The notes beneath the pieces were generated by a model. It was not told where the DNA came from. It made no database searches and saw nothing but the letters and a program-made list of their open reading frames with translations. DNA of 64,000 nucleotides. It comes from Allokutzneria multivorans (GTDB taxonomy: Bacteria > Actinomycetota > Actinomycetes > Mycobacteriales > Pseudonocardiaceae). Positions 16,124-23,117 of this stretch are shown here, piece after piece; positions within the stretch are counted from its first letter, which is position 1, and every line of letters begins with the position of its first letter. The position numbers and the translations under genes were made by a program. The stretch is taken from NCBI RefSeq assembly GCF_039537405.1, contig NZ_BAABAL010000009.1, positions 354,754 to 418,753 on the forward strand. The letters run 5' to 3'.

Positions 16124-16636
16124 ATGGAAACCGAGCTGGAGGGGTTGCGGGTGCTCGCGCACCCCCTGCGCCTGCGCATCCTGTCGCTGCTCACCGGCGC
16201 TGCGATGAGCGCGGCCGAGGCGGCGCGGGAACTCGGCGAGAGCCAGGCCAACATCAGCTACCACATGCGCAGGCTGCACGACGCGGGCCTGCTGGAGGTC
16301 GCCGAGGAGGTCGAGATCCGCGGCGGCCGGGCCAAGCGCTTCCGGCACAACCACGACAGCGGCGGCAAGGTGCGGGCCAGGGGGCGCGAGGACCACGTGC
16401 TGCTCGCCGCGACCATGGGCGCGGAGCTGCGGCGCAGGGCGGGCAGCCGCGCGCTCGATGCCAAGGGGCTGACCACCGACGCCGAGGTGTGGGTCGATCC
16501 CGAGGTGTGGCAACGGGTTCGCGAGGCCGTCGCGGAGCTGGCCGGTCAGCTGCACGACGCCGCCCGCCCGCCGCGCACCGAGGGCACCGTGCACGTCAAC
16601 GCCACCATCGCGCTGTTCCAGATGGAGGACGAGTGA
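16124..16636 (+). CDS. ArsR-like (HTH_20) winged-helix regulator
   Basis: A 170-residue regulator. The N-terminal winged helix reads LRVLAHPLRLRILSLLTG, then AARELGESQANISYHMRRLHDAGLLEVAE and the wing IRGGRAKRF. The C-terminal half is a helical dimerisation/sensing part. The start at 16124 (METELEGL) is set by the conserved first helix. Its stop overlaps the MFS gene start (GTGA), a common pair in which the regulator controls an exporter. Confidence 0.88.
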   Translation: METELEGLRVLAHPLRLRILSLLTGAAMSAAEAARELGESQANISYHMRRLHDAGLLEVAEEVEIRGGRAKRFRHNHDSGGKVRARGREDHVLLAATMGAELRRRAGSRALDAKGLTTDAEVWVDPEVWQRVREAVAELAGQLHDAARPPRTEGTVHVNATIALFQMEDE

Positions 16637-17880
16637 GCCTGCCGGGCATGCGGGAGCCGTTGCGGCACAGGTCCTTCCGCTTCCTCATGGTGGCGAGGGC
16701 GATCGTGCACCTCGGCAACGCCATCGCCCCGGTCGCGCTGGCCTTCGCCGTGCTCGACCTGACCGGCTCGGCGATCGACCTCGGGATCGTGGTCGGGGCG
16801 CGCTCGATCGCCAACGTGGTGCTGCTGCTCTTCGGCGGAGTGCTGGCCGACCGGCTGCCGAGGGCGTTGGTGTTGCAGGGTTCCACCGCGCTGGCCGGAC
16901 TCACGCAGGGTCTGGTCGCGGCCAGCGTGCTCGGCGGGTTCGCCTCCGTGCCCCTGCTGGCCTGCCTCAGCGTGCTCAACGGCGCCGCGGCGGCGACCTC
17001 GATGCCCGCGACCGCTTCCCTCGTGCCGCAGACGGTTCCGGCCGAGCTGCTGCGCCCGGCGAACGCGCTCGCCAGGATGGGCACGACCACTGCGACGATC
17101 ATCGGCACGTCGGCGGGCGGTCTGGCCGTCGCGGCGGTCGGCCCCGGCTGGGGCATCGCCTTCAACGCGGCCACCTTTCTCATCGCCTCGGTGCTGTTCG
17201 CCAGGATGCGGGTGATCACGGCTGCACCGTCCACAAAGGAGCGATCCCATCCGCTGACCGAACTGCGCGAGGGGTGGCGGGAGTTCTCCTCGCGCACCTG
17301 GGTGTGGGCGGTCGTGTTGCAGTTCATGGTGGTCAACGCGGTGATCGTCGGCTCGATCGCGGTGCTGGGCCCGGTGATCGCCGACGCGACCTTCGGCAGG
17401 GCGGCGTGGGGTCTGGTGCTCGCGGCGCAGACGGCGGGCGCGCTCGTCGGCGGCTTCGTCGCGGCGCGGTGGCAGCCCCGGCGCGCGCTGTTCATCGGTG
17501 TCGCGCTGACCCTGTTCGAGGCCGTCCCGCTCGTCGCGCTCGCCGAAGTGCCGAAGGTGCTTTTCCTCGTGCCCACGATGTTTCTGGTGGGAGTCGTGCT
17601 CGAACAGTTTGTGGTGGCCTGGGACGTGGCGCTCCAGCAGCACGTGCCGCAGGACAAGCTCGCCAGGGTCTACTCCTACGACGCGCTCGGGTCCTTCGTC
17701 GCGATCCCGGTGGGGGAGATGGCCGCCGGGCCGCTCGCCGAGCACTTCGGGATGCGCGCGACCCTGCTCGGCGGGGCGGCGCTGCTCGTGCTCGCGACGC
17801 TGGCCGCCTTGTGCAGCAAGGAGATCCGCACGCTCAGCAGCTCAGAGCGAAGCGTCGTGGGCCAGCAGGGCGACGTGTAG
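16633..17880 (+). CDS. MFS transporter (EntS-like, 12 TM)
   Basis: A 415-residue major facilitator protein with 12 membrane segments. The A-motif-like loop GGVLADRLPRALVL follows helix 2, and a second-half equivalent VAARWQPRRAL follows helix 8. The MFS_3 group exports siderophores, macrolides or other small molecules. The GTG at 16633 overlaps the regulator's TGA, so translation is coupled. The 3' end overlaps the convergent PucR gene by 39 bp. Confidence 0.9.
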   Translation: MSLPGMREPLRHRSFRFLMVARAIVHLGNAIAPVALAFAVLDLTGSAIDLGIVVGARSIANVVLLLFGGVLADRLPRALVLQGSTALAGLTQGLVAASVLGGFASVPLLACLSVLNGAAAATSMPATASLVPQTVPAELLRPANALARMGTTTATIIGTSAGGLAVAAVGPGWGIAFNAATFLIASVLFARMRVITAAPSTKERSHPLTELREGWREFSSRTWVWAVVLQFMVVNAVIVGSIAVLGPVIADATFGRAAWGLVLAAQTAGALVGGFVAARWQPRRALFIGVALTLFEAVPLVALAEVPKVLFLVPTMFLVGVVLEQFVVAWDVALQQHVPQDKLARVYSYDALGSFVAIPVGEMAAGPLAEHFGMRATLLGGAALLVLATLAALCSKEIRTLSSSERSVVGQQGDV

Positions 17881-19449
17881 GGACAGCATGGACTCGGCGT
17901 CGTCCAAGGAGATGCCGAGGATCTGCTCGATCCGCGCGAGCTGTTGGTAGAAGGCGGTTCTGGACAGGTGCGCGGCTCCTGCGGCGGCCGACTTGTTGCC
18001 GCCGTGCTGGCAGTAGTCGCGCAGCGTGTCGAGCAGGCGCGTGTTGTGGAAGCGGTCGTGCGCCAGCAGGGCGGAGAGTTCGCGCTCCACGAACGCCTGC
18101 ACGCGCTGGTCGGCGTGCATGAGGTGCATGAGCCCGCGCAACCGCACGTCCGCGAGGCGGTGGAAGACTCGTGCGCCTCCGGAGCGCAGTGCGGCTTCGG
18201 CGACGTGAGCGGCCTCGGCGAGGCTGCGTGCGGCCTCCGGAACGGCCGCAACGGTGGTGCCGAGCGCGACGACCACGGGCAGCGCCCACGGTGTCGCCGC
18301 GACTGTCCTATGTAGACCGTTCGCGAAGCGGTGCAGCGCCGGGTCGATCTCGCCGACCGTGGGCAGTGTGAGCAGCGCACGAACGCTCGTGTCGTCCACA
18401 ACCCCCACCAGAGCGGGGATCCCGGCCCTGCGCGCGGCGGAGGCGGTCACCTCGGACAGCTCGCGCAGCACCTCCTGCGTGGCCAGCGCGGGCGCCGGGG
18501 TCGCGGAGATCGTCGTGCGCGGGCGGACCGAGACGCCGACCAGCCGCCGATCGCCGAGCCGCACGCCGAGCGCGGTCGCGCGGGTCGCCACGTCCGCCGC
18601 CGGGCTGCCCGAGGTCAGCATGTCGATCAGCAGCGCGCGGTGGCTCTGCCGCTCCAGGCTCTCGTCGTCCTTGGCCAGCAAGCGGTTCAGCGCCAACGCG
18701 GACGCCGCGCGCTCGGCCACGACGGTGTGCTGGTGCGAAGGTTCCTCCTGGGTGCGCAGCACGAGCCTGCCCCAGTTGTCCCCGCGCGCGCCGACCATCG
18801 TGGCCAGCCAGCCGGTCGCCTCGTCGTAGCCGGTCTGCGTGGTCAGGCCGCTCTCCCAGGCCGACAGCAGCTCCGCCGGGTCGCCGCCCGCCGCGTCGTA
18901 GGCCAGCAGGTGGTGATCCAGCGACTCCAGGACCACCGGCAGTCCGGAGAGCCTGGCCACCTCGCGCAGGATCTCGGCGGGCCCGGCACCGGACAGCGTG
19001 AGCGCGGTGAAGATCTCGTGCACCTGCTCGGTGGCGCGCAGCTCGCGCACCTGGGCGCTGGTGATCACGGAGACGACGGCCTCGGTCACGGAGACGAACC
19101 GGGTCTCCTCGCCGAGCGCGACCAGCGGCAGCCCGTGCCGTTGCGCGGCGTTGACCAGCGCGGGCGGCAGCTCGGCGGGCCAGCGCCGCACCAGCTCCAC
19201 GATCAGCCCGGCGACACCGACCCCGGCCAGCTCGTCGATGTAGCGGCTCAGCCCGGCGTCGTCGGAGGGCAGGGCGATGCCGGTGGTCAGCACCAGCTCG
19301 CCGCCGTGCAGCAGCCCGGCGATGTCGGCCACCTCGGCCACGTGCACCCAGCGGACGCGCTGCTCCAACCCGGCCGAACCCGCCACGACGACCGGCCGTC
19401 CGCGACGCACTTCTGGCAGGGCGAGGACGTCCTCGACCGTCGGGTACAT
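17842..19449 (-). CDS. PucR/CdaR-family transcriptional regulator
   Basis: A 535-residue regulator. The N-terminal PucR domain begins TVEDVLALPEVRRGRPVVVAGSAGL and contains RWVHVAEVADIAGLLHGGELVLTTG. A variable central region follows, and the C-terminal PucR HTH_30 reads HDRFHNTRLLDTLRDYCQHGGNKSAAAGAAHLSRTAFYQQLARIEQILG. The family controls purine, allantoin, GABA or amino-acid catabolism; no such operon adjoins, though the NCS1 permease lies 3 kb away. The start at 19449 matches the conserved MYPTVEDVL. Confidence 0.9.
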   Translation of the reverse strand: MYPTVEDVLALPEVRRGRPVVVAGSAGLEQRVRWVHVAEVADIAGLLHGGELVLTTGIALPSDDAGLSRYIDELAGVGVAGLIVELVRRWPAELPPALVNAAQRHGLPLVALGEETRFVSVTEAVVSVITSAQVRELRATEQVHEIFTALTLSGAGPAEILREVARLSGLPVVLESLDHHLLAYDAAGGDPAELLSAWESGLTTQTGYDEATGWLATMVGARGDNWGRLVLRTQEEPSHQHTVVAERAASALALNRLLAKDDESLERQSHRALLIDMLTSGSPAADVATRATALGVRLGDRRLVGVSVRPRTTISATPAPALATQEVLRELSEVTASAARRAGIPALVGVVDDTSVRALLTLPTVGEIDPALHRFANGLHRTVAATPWALPVVVALGTTVAAVPEAARSLAEAAHVAEAALRSGGARVFHRLADVRLRGLMHLMHADQRVQAFVERELSALLAHDRFHNTRLLDTLRDYCQHGGNKSAAAGAAHLSRTAFYQQLARIEQILGISLDDAESMLSLHVALLAHDASL

Positions 19450-19575
19450 CCGGGCTCCATCTCGCGGGCGGCAACGGGTGAACAAGACCTTAGGTCGTGA
19501 CGGGACCACAAACGCAGCGCTGCACGGTCCACAGAGGCGGGATTGGGATGTTCTCGCAACGGGAACGATCGATTC

Positions 19576-20661
19576 GTGGAACCGCTGACAGTGGGCGTCG
19601 AGGAAGAGTTCTTGCTGGTCGAGGCCGAGACGGGGAACCTGTCCTGGGAGGGGCCCGCGCTGCTGCGCGCCGCCTCCGGCTCCGACGGTGACCTGCAACC
19701 GGAGCTGACCCGCTGCCAGGTGGAGTCGGCGACCCCCGTCTGCACCACGGCCACCGAGGTGCTGGAGAACCTGCGTGAGCTGCGCGGAACCCTCGCTGAG
19801 CACGCCAGACGGCGGGGGTTGAGGCTGATAGCCACAGGCACCGCGCCCCTGCACGAGCCCGCCCCGCCGAGGCTCACCGAGAACCCGCGCTACCGCCGGA
19901 TCTCCGAGCACGCGGGCGCGCTGGCGACGGCTTCGCCGTGCTGCGGCTGCCACATCCACGTGGGCGTGCCCGACCGGGAAGTCGCTGTTCAGGTCGTCAA
20001 CCACCTGCGGCCGTGGCTGCCCGTGCTGCTCGCGCTCAGTGTGAACTCGCCGTTCTCCGGCGGTGCGGACACCGGCTACGAGAGCTGGCGTTCGCTGTCC
20101 TGGTCGCAGTGGCCGAGCGCCGGTCCGCCGCCGTACTCCGATTCGCACGCCGCCTATGAGGAGTCCGTGCGCGAGCTGCTCGACAGCGGCGCTGCGATGG
20201 ATCGCGCGATGATCTACTGGGATGTGCGGCTCTCCGACGAGTGGCCCACCGTTGAGCTGCGGGTATGCGATGTCATGCCCACCGCCTCGGAAGCGACACT
20301 GCTCGCCGTGCTGGCGCGGGCCCTGGTGGCGCGGGCGGTGGAATCGGAGGAGCCCGCGCCTCGGCTGTCGCACCACGCGCTGCGCTCGGCGTTGTGGCGC
20401 GCCGCGCGCGACGGGATCTCCGGTCAGGGCTACGACCTGCGCACCGGCCGCCTCGTGCCGATGTCGGAGTTGGTGGAGCAGCTGGTGGACTGGACGGCTC
20501 CGGAGTTGGAGCAGTTCGGCGACCTCGGCTTCGTGCGGTCGACCGTGCCGCGCCTGTCACAACTCGGTTCCGGAGCGTTGCGGCAGCGCCGCGCGTTCGC
20601 CGAGGGCGGCTGGAAAGGATTGGTGGACAAGCTTTCGGAGCAGACCGAAGAGATCACCTGA
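19576..20661 (+). CDS. YbdK-type carboxylate-amine ligase (glutamate-cysteine ligase family 2)
   Basis: A 361-residue GCS2-type ATP-dependent ligase. Markers are TVGVEEEFLLVE at the N-terminus, CCGCHIHVGVPD (metal/nucleotide loop) and WDVRLSDEWPTVELRVCDVMPT. The family joins a carboxylate (often gamma-Glu) to an amine; E. coli YbdK has weak Glu-Cys ligase activity. Actinomycetes use mycothiol, so the real substrate is unknown. The GTG at 19576 is favoured by the conserved start; an upstream TTG at 19543 is also open. It lies near a glutathionylspermidine-synthase-like gene. Confidence 0.88.
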   Translation: MEPLTVGVEEEFLLVEAETGNLSWEGPALLRAASGSDGDLQPELTRCQVESATPVCTTATEVLENLRELRGTLAEHARRRGLRLIATGTAPLHEPAPPRLTENPRYRRISEHAGALATASPCCGCHIHVGVPDREVAVQVVNHLRPWLPVLLALSVNSPFSGGADTGYESWRSLSWSQWPSAGPPPYSDSHAAYEESVRELLDSGAAMDRAMIYWDVRLSDEWPTVELRVCDVMPTASEATLLAVLARALVARAVESEEPAPRLSHHALRSALWRAARDGISGQGYDLRTGRLVPMSELVEQLVDWTAPELEQFGDLGFVRSTVPRLSQLGSGALRQRRAFAEGGWKGLVDKLSEQTEEIT

Positions 20662-20665
20662 TCGG

Positions 20666-21127
20666 GTGTTCGCCGTGTTCTCCTGTGCGCGCAAGGGTTT
20701 TCACCGGAGCCAGAAGGAGACACCCCCGATACGCGCAGGCCGGATCGCCGTCATCGTCACCGCCACGCTGAGCACGGTCCTGTTCGCCGCGCCGAGCGCG
20801 CTGGCAGCGTCCAAGACCTCCGACGCCGTCGGCGGCGACGTGACGTGCTCGGTCAGCGGACGCGGCTGGGATGACAGCACCTTCACCTGCAAGATCCGCG
20901 ACACCAAGGCGGACGGGCACACCGCGGCCATGCAGTACCGCCTCCACTACAGCTGGAGCGGGAACAAGAGCGAGGTGATGACCGCGAAGAACCAGAACGG
21001 CCACGGCACCACCGTCACTTGGACGAAGAAGTACGCCGAGGGCGTGTCGCTGGAGTTCCGCGCGGTCGTGCTGCGCACCTTCAACAGCTACGGGAACTGG
21101 CAGTACCTCAACGGCGAGCGCGGCTGA
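20666..21127 (+). CDS. Small secreted protein, unknown function; start codon uncertain
   Basis: A 153-residue frame from GTG 20666. A strong ribosome site (AGAAGGAGA, 20712-20720) precedes an in-frame ATA at 20729. Starting there gives a near-perfect signal peptide: RAGRIAVIVTATLSTVLFAAPSALAA. The GTG start would add 21 unlikely residues. The mature part (about 105 residues) has two cysteines (VTCSVSG, FTCKIRD) and beta-strand patterns of a small immunoglobulin-like fold. An AUA start, a lost ATG or a sequencing error are the options. It is followed convergently by the ATP-grasp gene. Confidence 0.65.
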   Translation: MFAVFSCARKGFHRSQKETPPIRAGRIAVIVTATLSTVLFAAPSALAASKTSDAVGGDVTCSVSGRGWDDSTFTCKIRDTKADGHTAAMQYRLHYSWSGNKSEVMTAKNQNGHGTTVTWTKKYAEGVSLEFRAVVLRTFNSYGNWQYLNGERG

Positions 21128-21132
21128 GCGGC

Positions 21133-22299
21133 TCAGCCCTGACGGACGCGGTGCGGCAGGAACGCCGCGCCGTCGTCGGTGACCAGCCCGCAGGTCTCGC
21201 GGATGCCGAGCCCGGCCGAGGCGTCGCCGACCGTCCACGCGCCCAGCACCGGCCGGTAGGAGTCGAACTCCGGGAGCGGGGCGAACGCCTGGTACACATG
21301 GCCTTCCGCGCCGTAATGGCCTTCGGTGCTGGTCTCGTGACCGGCGGCCACGATGTCCACGTTGGCACCCTCACGTCCCAGTAGCGGCTTGCGCACGTAC
21401 TCGGTCAGCGGCCCCGGTCCACCGAGGAACGAGGGCAGCAGGTTCGGGTGCCCGGGGTACATCTCCCACAGGATGGCCAGCAAAGCCTTGTTGGACAACA
21501 ACATCTTCCACAGCGGCTCGATCCAGCGGGTGCCGGGCAGGCTCTCCACGACCTGGCGGCCGAAGGGCTCCATGATGATCCACTCCCACGGGTAGAGCTT
21601 GGCCACCGTGGACATCGGGGTGTCGGCGAGGTCGACGAAGCGGCCGAGCGAGGGGTCCCAGCCGATGTCCTGCACCGCGAGGCCGCTGGTGGTCAGCCCG
21701 GCCTCGGCGGCGGTCTCCTGCATGTAGGAGATGGTCAGGTGGTCCTCGCCGGACTCGTTGGCGTTGGACCACGCGAAGTGCGCCTCGGGCGAGGAGAGCG
21801 TCCCGGCGATCAGCTTCCACCGCTCGACCAGCTTCTCGTGCAGGGAGTTCCACTGGTCGTCCTCGGGGAAGACCTCGGTCACCCAGTACCACTGGATCAC
21901 CGCCGCCTCCAGCAGCGAGGTCGGGGTGTCCGCGTTGTACTCCAGCACCTTCGCCGGCCCGGAGCCGTCGTAGCGCAGGTCGAAGCGGCCGTAGACGTCC
22001 GGGTCGCGCCGCCGCCACGACTCGGCGATCGCGGGCCACGCCCACTCCGGGATCGCGAAGTCCCGGTACCGCTCGGTGCTCACCACCAGCTCGACGGCCT
22101 CCAGGCACATCGAGTGCAGCAGCTCGACGTCGGCCTCCAGCGACAGCACCTCGTCCATCTCGAACACGTAATGGGCGGATTCGTTCCAGTACGGGCGCAG
22201 TTCCCCGTTCGCGGTGACGGCGGGCTCACCGAAGACGAGCCCCTGGCTCGCCACGGTCTCCTGCCAGTTCGGGCGCTGTGGTGCGGTTTTCCTGAGCAT
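21133..22299 (-). CDS. Glutathionylspermidine synthase-like ATP-grasp enzyme (YgiC/YjfC family)
   Basis: A 388-residue protein of the GSP_synth family. Motifs are WNESAHYVFEMDEVL at the N-terminus, RFDLRYDGSGPAKVLEYNADTPTSLLEAA (substrate/Mg region), WEWIIMEPFG, and LLSNKALLAILWEMYPGHPNLLPSF near the ATP-binding core. In bacteria without trypanothione these enzymes probably amidate or ligate peptides. The start at 22299 is set by the conserved N-terminus. Upstream on the same strand lies a small Cys-rich exported protein, echoing the ygiB-ygiC and yjfM-yjfC pairs of E. coli. An intrinsic terminator separates the two genes. Confidence 0.9.
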   Translation of the reverse strand: MLRKTAPQRPNWQETVASQGLVFGEPAVTANGELRPYWNESAHYVFEMDEVLSLEADVELLHSMCLEAVELVVSTERYRDFAIPEWAWPAIAESWRRRDPDVYGRFDLRYDGSGPAKVLEYNADTPTSLLEAAVIQWYWVTEVFPEDDQWNSLHEKLVERWKLIAGTLSSPEAHFAWSNANESGEDHLTISYMQETAAEAGLTTSGLAVQDIGWDPSLGRFVDLADTPMSTVAKLYPWEWIIMEPFGRQVVESLPGTRWIEPLWKMLLSNKALLAILWEMYPGHPNLLPSFLGGPGPLTEYVRKPLLGREGANVDIVAAGHETSTEGHYGAEGHVYQAFAPLPEFDSYRPVLGAWTVGDASAGLGIRETCGLVTDDGAAFLPHRVRQG

Positions 22300-22340
22300 G
22301 GCGGGTCTTTCTGGTGTGGTTTTCCGGGGTGAGAAGTAAA

Positions 22341-22372
22341 CGGTTCGAGTCCGGCGGCCCGGACTCGAACCG
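22341..22372 (-). terminator. Intrinsic terminator (14-bp perfect stem) after the Cys-rich protein gene
   Basis: A perfect 14-bp inverted repeat with a 4-nt loop. Read on the minus strand it is followed by TTTACTT. It sits between the small exported-protein gene and the ATP-grasp gene, so it could also act as a partial attenuator for the latter. Confidence 0.75.
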
Positions 22373-22393
22373 CTCGTTGCTCGCGCGCCGGTG

Positions 22394-22783
22394 TCAGCCG
22401 CCGCAGTTCTGCTTGCACCTGCCGTGCTCGTCGCGGCATTCCTTCGGGCAGTCGTCACGGGTCCCGAGGCCGCCGCGAACGACGTGCGAGTCCCGGACCA
22501 GCGTCGAGCCCGGGAACGTCGCGGGGGCCGCTGCCAGGGCCGCGCCGGGGTAGAAGTAGCTGTACTGCGCGTTTCCGCTGTTCGGAGTGATGGTGAAGAT
22601 CGCGTCGGTGTCGAGTGAGCCGCTCTCGGCGTGGCTGGAGCAGGACTCCGCCGGAGCCACCGGGGCGGCGCTCGCGTACGGGCCGGAGACGAGCCCGACG
22701 AGGCCGACGGCGACACCGCCGCTGATCAGCAAACGACGACGCATTTTCTTTTCGGATGCACCCGAAGCATTGTCTGAACGCAT
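22394..22783 (-). CDS. Small exported Cys-rich protein, possible partner of the ATP-grasp enzyme
   Basis: A 129-residue protein with a twin-arginine-like signal (MRRRLLISGGVAVGLVGLV, from Met14 if the second start is used) and a cleavage region YASAA-P. The mature part has a single Cys (ESCSSHAES), an aromatic QYSYFYPG stretch and a compact tail with four cysteines, CPKECRDEHGRCKQNC. It does not match a family I can name. It is on the same strand as, and 95 bp ahead of, the GSP-synthase-like gene, recalling the YgiB/YgiC pairing. The start may be 22783 or 22744. Confidence 0.6.
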   Translation of the reverse strand: MRSDNASGASEKKMRRRLLISGGVAVGLVGLVSGPYASAAPVAPAESCSSHAESGSLDTDAIFTITPNSGNAQYSYFYPGAALAAAPATFPGSTLVRDSHVVRGGLGTRDDCPKECRDEHGRCKQNCGG

Positions 22784-22954
22784 GTGAATCCCTGAGAGTT
22801 AATTACTGGTCGGTGGGCGCCGTGACGCTATCGTGATTGGTGTCGGCGTGGCCAGCGTGGGGGGAAATTAGCTACTTCCGCGTGAACGACACGAGTGGGA
22901 TTCTTGTTTTGTTGAGATTGTTCTGAGCTAGTCGTGATGAAGGCTTTTGTTCGG

Positions 22955-22974
22955 CGGTAAGCGATCGGTAAGCG
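22955..22974. promoter_or_regulatory. SARP-type direct repeat (two CGGTAAGCG, 11-bp period)
   Basis: Two identical 9-mers start at 22955 and 22966, one helical turn apart: the spacing used by SARP activators of the AfsR/ActII-ORF4 type. They lie 20 bp before a small ATG frame and beside a large SARP gene. Binding is inferred. Confidence 0.4.
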
Positions 22975-22994
22975 GCGACGGTGATCCTCGGGGC

Positions 22995-23117
22995 ATGAGC
23001 GATTCCCGCAGCCACTTCGGCTCCGCGTCCTGCTACGTCACGGGTGTGCTCGCCCCGCGCGAGTCACGGCCCGAGCCCGACGGTCCACAGGTAGGCCTGG
23101 TGGACGACCTCGCGTAG
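22995..23117 (+). CDS. Possible 40-codon peptide gene downstream of SARP-type repeats
   Basis: A short frame beginning MSDSRSHFGSASCYVTG with CTCGGGG upstream. It overlaps the 3' end of the convergent AfsR-like gene by 54 bp. There is no recognised family. It is listed only because the SARP-like repeat upstream needs a target; otherwise it would be ignored. Confidence 0.25.
   Translation: MSDSRSHFGSASCYVTGVLAPRESRPEPDGPQVGLVDDLA

Noticed and set aside
22341..22372. GGTTCGAGTCC, matching the tRNA T-arm consensus
   Set aside because: It is one half of a perfect 14-bp hairpin followed by a T-rich stretch on the minus strand. No acceptor, D or anticodon arm can be drawn around it, so a terminator explains it better than a tRNA.
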